64,000 nucleotides of DNA, taken from Mesorhizobium sp. NFR06 (GTDB lineage Bacteria > Pseudomonadota > Alphaproteobacteria > Rhizobiales > Rhizobiaceae). The notes under the pieces are model-generated. The model saw nothing but the letters and a program-made list of their open reading frames with translations. It searched no databases and had not been told where the DNA came from. Positions 59,438 through 64,000 of this stretch are shown one piece after another (positions within the stretch are counted from its first letter, which is position 1; each line of letters opens with the position of its first letter). The translations under genes were made by a program, and so were the position numbers. Location of the stretch: positions 1 to 64,000 of the forward strand of contig NZ_FOVT01000022.1 in assembly GCF_900115245.1 (NCBI RefSeq), written 5' to 3'.

Positions 59438-59660
59438 CGATCTGCCTTCGTCGCCGAGGATACGACTTGCGCTGAATTCAGCAATTTCTTGCTATATTTT
59501 CGACCAAAGCCATTTCAGCTTGACACTGGCCGCGATCTCACTCAATTGTGCCTCAGGTTTCAACCCTGCATTGAACCAGAGTGCCTGCCCGCCGATGTGT
59601 CCCGCCGACCGTGACGACCACTCCGAAAAAAATCTGAGACCGGCGGCCCGCGCCAGCGCG

Positions 59661-60041
59661 ATGGCGGACTTTTCCAAGGTGCTCGTCGTGGGAAAATCAT
59701 CGATCAACCGGGTCGTGGTGTCGAAGATCGTCGAGAAATCCGGACTGAAGCCGATCTCGGAATCGCCCGAGACCGCCGAGAAGGCTCTGAGCGGCCATCG
59801 TCCGGGCGCCGTCATCCTGGATGGCGGTCCCGACAACAAGGACTGCGACCGGCTGATGTCTTCCATCGATGCGCTGCGGCGCGGCTCCGGCAAGGCGCTG
59901 CCCGCGGTGATCCTGCTCTCAACCAGCAATGGCACGCCGCAAAGCCTTGGCCTGTCGAGCGTGGTCGATGCGGTGGTTGCCAAGCCGATCACGCCCGAGA
60001 GACTGCAACCGGTGGTCGATCGTCTGGTCGGGCGCGGCTAG
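59661..60041 (+). CDS. Receiver-domain protein lacking the acidic pocket
   Basis: A 126-residue single-domain CheY-like protein. The first strand reads KVLVVGKSSINR where canonical receivers have VVDD: the two acidic metal-binding residues are Gly11 and Lys12. The phospho-acceptor Asp54 (VILDGG), the switch Ser87 and Lys108-Pro109 (VVAKPI) are present. Without the acidic pair Mg-dependent phosphorylation is doubtful, so it may be a pseudo-receiver. ATG 59661 gives a normal start; in-frame codons back to 59394 include a terminator and are not coding. It stands alone beyond the aceA terminator. Confidence 0.78.
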   Translation: MADFSKVLVVGKSSINRVVVSKIVEKSGLKPISESPETAEKALSGHRPGAVILDGGPDNKDCDRLMSSIDALRRGSGKALPAVILLSTSNGTPQSLGLSSVVDAVVAKPITPERLQPVVDRLVGRG

Positions 60042-60191
60042 CGCGGTTCACTGTTCCACGAAGCGGCGAAACCGCTCTGTCTTTTCGTTTTGGGGCAATT
60101 CCGGCGAAGGCTACGGCGAAGTCGCCGAGCCTAACCGTTTCACACTTTCCGGGGATCGCTCTAATCGGGAATGCGGATCCCCGTAGCGTCG

Positions 60192-60905
60192 TCAGCCCGT
60201 CGTGGCGATGCTTTCGAGCAGCGCCGGCAGTTCGCTCAAGTCGGCGATCTGCCGAAAACGCGGCGCCGCGACCGGCGCTTCGGCATGCTCGGCCGCCCAG
60301 GTCAATTCATGCGGGACATAGATGCCCCAGCCGCCGGCGTCGATGGCCGGGACGACGTCGGATTTGAGCGAGTTGCCGACCATCATGCTCTTTTGCGGGC
60401 CGTCGCCATGGCGGCTGAAGATGCGAGCATAGGTGGCGGCGCTCTTGTCGCTGACGATCTCGACGGCGTCGAATAACTCGCCCAGTCCTGATTGGGCCAG
60501 CTTGCGCTCCTGGTCCATGAGGTCACCCTTGGTGATCAGCACCAGGCGATAGGTGCCGGCGAGCTTCTCGACCGTCTCGCGCGCATGCGGCAGTGGCTCG
60601 ATCGGGTGGCTGAGCATGTCGCGGCCGGCAGCCAGGATTTCCGCTATCGTCGAGGCTGGAACACGACCTTCCGTGACCTCGATCGCGGTCTCGATCATCG
60701 ACAGCGTGAAGCTTTTTATGCCGAAGCCATAGAGGCCGAGATTGCGCTTTGCCGCTTCAAGCAGGTTTGCCGAAACGTGGCTTGCCTCACCGTGTTCGGC
60801 AAGCATGGCGATGAAGCGCTGCTCGGTCATGCGGAAGAACCGCTCGTTCTGCCACAGGGTGTCGTCGGCATCGAAGCCGATTGTGGTAAGAGCCGACATT
60901 GCCAC
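60192..60905 (-). CDS. HAD-family hydrolase
   Basis: A 237-residue haloacid-dehalogenase-type phosphatase. Motif I is IGFDADDTLW with nucleophile Asp12 and general acid Asp14; motif II LVLITKG; motif III Lys in SDKSAATYARI; motif IV MMVGNSLKSDVVPAIDAG. The all-helical cap lies between motif I and II. Substrate unknown (subfamily I phosphatases act on small phosphometabolites). ATG preceded by GGAGGATGACGT. It is divergent from the puuA gene. Confidence 0.85.
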   Translation of the reverse strand: MAMSALTTIGFDADDTLWQNERFFRMTEQRFIAMLAEHGEASHVSANLLEAAKRNLGLYGFGIKSFTLSMIETAIEVTEGRVPASTIAEILAAGRDMLSHPIEPLPHARETVEKLAGTYRLVLITKGDLMDQERKLAQSGLGELFDAVEIVSDKSAATYARIFSRHGDGPQKSMMVGNSLKSDVVPAIDAGGWGIYVPHELTWAAEHAEAPVAAPRFRQIADLSELPALLESIATTG

Positions 60906-61174
60906 GTCATCCTCCTCATAGACTCATGTATAGATGCTTCACCCGGCCGGCTTCGCCGGCGATAGGTGGGATATAGGCCAGTCCTGGTCCCTGACGAAGT
61001 CACAAAGGGGGTGGCGCAAATTCTATGCGGCTCTGTTGCGGCGGCTCGACACAAACCGACCGGCAAAAACCGTAGGTGCGAAGAAAGCGATCTCCGTGTA
61101 AGGGCGTGGCGCCTCCCCTTCCCTTCCCCCGTGGCACCCAGCTATAGTTCGAAATCCGCAACACAATCTGGTGA
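60906..61174. other. Divergent promoter region, HAD hydrolase and puuA
   Basis: About 270 bp. A short GC dyad (GCCGGC-TTC-GCCGGC, around 60947-60961) is the only structure I note. No gene is visible, and the puuA start has no strong ribosome binding site. Confidence 0.3.
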
Positions 61175-62611
61175 ATGATGCCGCCTGAAAAAAAGGAAGT
61201 CCGTCCGTCGAGTCGGGGGGGACGCGCCCGCACGCCTGCTTTCCTGAAAAACCAACGCGGTGTGAGGAACTGGAAGGAAGCCAGCGCCTGGCTGGAATGG
61301 CGCGGCATCGAGGACATCGAATGCATCACGCCGGACCAGGCAGGCGTTGCCCGCGGCAAGATGATGCCGTCGAAGAAATTCACCTCCAACACCTCGCTGG
61401 CGCTGCCTTCGGCCGTGTTCATGACGACGATCTCCGGCGGCTATCCCGAGGACGGCAACGGTTTCCACTATCCCGAGGATGACGGCGACTTGAAGCTGTT
61501 GCCAGATCTGTCGACGCTGACCGTCGTGCCGTGGGAAGAAGACCCGACTGCGGCGGTGATCTGCGATCTCGTTCACCAGGATGGCCGCTCGGTCGAGTTC
61601 ACGCCGCGCAACGTGCTCAAGCGCGTGCTTGCGGCCTATGACGAACGCGGCTTGAAACCAGTGGTGGCGCCCGAGATCGAATTCTATCTGGTGCGCAAGA
61701 ACCCCGATCCGGACTATCCGCTGACGCCGCCCGTCGGACGCTCTGGCCGGCCGATCGGCGGCGGCGCCGGCTATTCGATCGCCGGCGTCAACGAGTTCGA
61801 CGAGCTGATCGACGACATCTACCATTTCTCGGAACGGCAGGGCCTGGAGATCGATACGCTGATCCATGAGGAAGGCGCCGGCCAGCTCGAGATCAATTTG
61901 CGCCACGGCAACCCGATCGAGCTCGCCGACCAGGTCTTCATGTTCAAGCGCACCATCCGCGAGGCTGCGCTGAAGCACGAGATCTACGCCACCTTCATGG
62001 CCAAGCCCATCCAGGGCCAGCCGGGCTCGGCCATGCACATCCACCAGTCGGTGGTGGACAAGAAGAGCGGCAAAAACATCTTCTCGGCCGAGGACGGCTC
62101 CGAGACCGATGCGTTCTTCCACTTCATCGGCGGCATGCAGAAGCATGTGCCGAACGCGCTGGTGATGTTCGCTCCTTATGTCAATTCCTACCGTCGGCTG
62201 ACGCAACAGGCGTCGGCGCCGGTCAACAACAAATGGGGTTATGACAACCGCACCACCGCCTTCCGCGTGCCGCGCTCGGACCCGGCGGCGCGGCGCGTCG
62301 AAAACCGCATCCCATCCTCGGACGCCAATCCTTACCTGGCGCTCGCGGCGTCGCTTGCCTGCGGGCTGATCGGCATGACCGGGAAGGCCAAGGCCGAGCC
62401 GCCGGTGCTGACCACGGCCAACGCCGACGAGATCGACCTGCCTCGCAGCTTGCTGGAAGCGGTCGACCTGTTCGAGGCCGACAAGGAGCTCTGCACTCTC
62501 CTCGGCAAATCCTTTGCCGCCACATACGCGGCGATCAAGCGGGCCGAATTCGAGACCTTCATGGAAGTGATCAGCCCCTGGGAGCGGGAGTATCTGCTGC
62601 TGAATGTGTGA
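61175..62611 (+). CDS. puuA: Glutamine synthetase family protein, gamma-glutamylputrescine synthetase-like
   Basis: A 478-residue member of the glutamine synthetase superfamily, of the PuuA type that joins glutamate to putrescine as the first step of the Puu pathway. APEIEFYLV and EEGAGQLEINLRHG (metal-binding Glu residues), AMHIHQSVVD (catalytic His) and RVPRSDPAARRVENRIPSSDANPYL are visible. Its PuuA identity is supported by puuB directly downstream and by the polyamine transporter 7 kb away; other gamma-glutamyl-amine synthetases are possible. ATGs at 61175 and 61178 are both plausible. Confidence 0.86.
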   Translation: MMPPEKKEVRPSSRGGRARTPAFLKNQRGVRNWKEASAWLEWRGIEDIECITPDQAGVARGKMMPSKKFTSNTSLALPSAVFMTTISGGYPEDGNGFHYPEDDGDLKLLPDLSTLTVVPWEEDPTAAVICDLVHQDGRSVEFTPRNVLKRVLAAYDERGLKPVVAPEIEFYLVRKNPDPDYPLTPPVGRSGRPIGGGAGYSIAGVNEFDELIDDIYHFSERQGLEIDTLIHEEGAGQLEINLRHGNPIELADQVFMFKRTIREAALKHEIYATFMAKPIQGQPGSAMHIHQSVVDKKSGKNIFSAEDGSETDAFFHFIGGMQKHVPNALVMFAPYVNSYRRLTQQASAPVNNKWGYDNRTTAFRVPRSDPAARRVENRIPSSDANPYLALAASLACGLIGMTGKAKAEPPVLTTANADEIDLPRSLLEAVDLFEADKELCTLLGKSFAATYAAIKRAEFETFMEVISPWEREYLLLNV

Positions 62612-62629
62612 GCGGCGACTTCGTCGCTT

Positions 62630-62721
62630 GAATGGTGAATGGTGAGTAGTTTCATACTGGACGGGTGAACGCAGCCAGCGCGCTTTCGCGAAGCCATTCA
62701 CTATTTACCATTAACCATTGA
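62630..62721. repeat. Short AATGGT inverted repeat between puuA and puuB
   Basis: TGAATGGTGAATGGTGAGTAG (62629-62649) and ATTTACCATTAACCATTGA (62703-62721) form imperfect arms built of AATGGT/ACCATT words around a 50-bp centre. It looks like a small repetitive element between the two genes. Confidence 0.5.
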
Positions 62722-62732
62722 CTGGCGTTCCC

Positions 62733-64000
62733 ATGCCCTACCAATCTCCCATCTCGCCCGGCCGTTCCTGGTATGAGGATACGGCCGGACCGCGTCCCGA
62801 ATACCCGACGCTCGACGGCGACCGCCAATGCGACGTCGTTGTCGTAGGCGGCGGCTTCACCGGCTTGTCGGCGGCGGCGCATCTCGCCAAGGCCGGGACA
62901 AATGTCGTGCTGATCGATGCGCACCGTTTTGGCGACGGCGCGTCGGGGCGCAATGGCGGCCAACTCGGCACCGGCCAGCGCGCCTGGGCGGAAGAATTGG
63001 AGGCCGAATATGGCCTCTCGCGCGCCAAGGCATTGTTCGACCTGGCGGAAGAGGCGAAGGCGCATCTGCTTGAATTCGCCGCCGCCAACGCGATCGATAT
63101 CGACTATATGCCAGGTCAGCTGTCGGTGGCGCACAAGAAGCGTTACCTCGACGATTACAAACGCCACGCCGAGATCATGGCGCGCCGCTTCGGCTATCCC
63201 CATGTCAGCTTCATGGACGCGGCCGAGACGGCGGAGCGGCTGGGCTCGACACGCTATTTCGGCGGCACGCGCGACACCGGCACAGGACACATCCACCCGC
63301 TGAAGCTGGTGATAGGCACGGCGAAAGCGGCGGCGGTGGCCGGCGCGCATCTCTTCGAACAGACGCCGTCCACCGGGATCATTTCCAACGGCGGCAAGGT
63401 GAAGGTCTCGACGCCCACGGGCACCATCACCGCCGACAAATGCCTTATCGCGGTCAACGCCTATGGCGGCAATCTGGAACCGGTGAGCGCGGCGCACATC
63501 ATGCCGATCGGCTCCTTCATCGGCGCGACGGTGCCGCTCGGCGCCACCTCAAAAGTGCTGCCCGGCGGCGAGTCGGTGGATGATTCCCGCTTCGTGGTGC
63601 GCTATTTCCGCAAGTCGAAGGACGGCCGCCTCCTGTTCGGTGGGCGCGAGGTCTATGCCGTCAACGATCCGAAGGACATCCATATTCACATCCGCAGGCA
63701 GATCACCGAACTCTATCCGGACCTGAAGGATGTCGAGATCACGCATGGCTGGGGCGGCTATGTCGGCATCACGGTGCCGAGAAAGCCGTTCGTGCGCGAA
63801 GTGATGCCGAAGGTGATTTCGATGGGCGGCTATTCCGGCCACGGCGTCATGCTGTCGAACTTCTTCGGCAAGCTCTATGCCGAAACCGTCGCCGGCAATC
63901 GCGACCGCCTGAAGCTGATCGAGGATCTGAAGATCCCCGCCTTTCCCGGCGGCCGCCGTTTGCGCGCGCCGCTCCTGTTTCTCGCGCTCAGCTGGTTTGC
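62733..64000 (+). CDS. puuB: Gamma-glutamylputrescine oxidase-like FAD enzyme (cut by window end)
   Basis: A DAO-type FAD oxidoreductase, at least 422 residues and truncated by the window end. The dinucleotide-binding motif VVVVGGGFTGLSAAAHLAKAG is near residue 35, DGASGRNGGQLGTGQR (FAD binding) near 70, and RKSKDGRLLFGGREVY and GGYSGHGVMLSNFFGK follow. It probably oxidises gamma-glutamylputrescine made by the upstream PuuA-like enzyme. It starts at ATG 62733 about 120 bp after puuA with a short repeat between. Confidence 0.86.
   Translation, partial: MPYQSPISPGRSWYEDTAGPRPEYPTLDGDRQCDVVVVGGGFTGLSAAAHLAKAGTNVVLIDAHRFGDGASGRNGGQLGTGQRAWAEELEAEYGLSRAKALFDLAEEAKAHLLEFAAANAIDIDYMPGQLSVAHKKRYLDDYKRHAEIMARRFGYPHVSFMDAAETAERLGSTRYFGGTRDTGTGHIHPLKLVIGTAKAAAVAGAHLFEQTPSTGIISNGGKVKVSTPTGTITADKCLIAVNAYGGNLEPVSAAHIMPIGSFIGATVPLGATSKVLPGGESVDDSRFVVRYFRKSKDGRLLFGGREVYAVNDPKDIHIHIRRQITELYPDLKDVEITHGWGGYVGITVPRKPFVREVMPKVISMGGYSGHGVMLSNFFGKLYAETVAGNRDRLKLIEDLKIPAFPGGRRLRAPLLFLALSWF

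Noticed and set aside
59394-59660. N-terminal extension of the receiver protein
   Set aside because: It would include the aceA terminator hairpin and lacks any homology; ATG 59661 is the natural start.

Overview
The window looks like a chromosomal segment of a Mesorhizobium-type alphaproteobacterium (order Hyphomicrobiales). Signs of this are high GC, a DUF768 gene (a family typical of Mesorhizobium), the short HisG plus HisZ ATP-phosphoribosyltransferase, a PdhS/DivJ/PleC-type kinase behind a CtrA-like box, a tRNA-His without an encoded G-1, a LysR regulator like LsrB/VtlR beside a DUF1127 gene, and two families of intergenic palindromic repeats. It is mostly core and metabolic DNA. I see no prophage, CRISPR array, intact insertion sequence or conjugative module.

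Layout. 0-7 kb: the tail of an unknown gene, a decayed ORF, guaA and its terminator, a MarR-like regulator with a dyad operator, a nucleosidase/thioesterase pair, rsmB, and aquaporin aqpZ. 7-12.3 kb: katG divergent from oxyR, a ChaA-type cation/proton antiporter, and a poly-gamma-glutamate hydrolase-like gene. 12.3-19.3 kb: an acyl-CoA synthetase, hisG-hisZ-hisS, a small secreted protein and tag. 19.4-30.5 kb: an L,D-transpeptidase, two terminator-ended units that look like small RNAs, a divergent folD, glcDEF (glycolate oxidase), a DUF3422 protein, the FCD-type regulator with lldD (lactate oxidation), and a PP2A-like phosphatase. 30.5-42 kb: a class I amidotransferase, an Ada-like Cys4 protein, rsmE, gshA, a DUF937 repeat protein, DUF1127 with a LysR regulator, xseA, a DmpA-type peptidase, DUF768, tRNA-His, and a phasin followed by an RNA with three CCUCCUCCC hairpin loops. 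42-50.5 kb: a large PAS histidine kinase, acetoacetyl-CoA synthetase and an AsmA protein. 50.5-64 kb: potFGHI putrescine ABC transporter, an EamA transporter, an ScfR/RamB-like regulator divergent from aceA, a degenerate receiver, a HAD hydrolase, and puuA-puuB, cut by the window end.

How the genes fit together. Several blocks handle small organic acids and storage carbon: glycolate (glcDEF), lactate (lldD), acetate through the glyoxylate shunt (aceA), acetoacetate (aacS) and polyhydroxybutyrate granules (phasin). Putrescine uptake (potFGHI) and breakdown (puuAB) sit at the right end. Oxidative stress defence is represented by katG/oxyR, gshA and the LysR regulator.

The most interesting signals are mainly outside protein-coding genes. 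They are the triple anti-Shine-Dalgarno hairpin RNA behind the phasin gene, a 21-bp operator-like element shared by the glc and lld promoters, a FolD homolog with substituted catalytic residues, a receiver domain lacking its acidic pocket, and an Ada-like zinc-site protein of unknown function. All calls come from reading the sequence; no database search was run.
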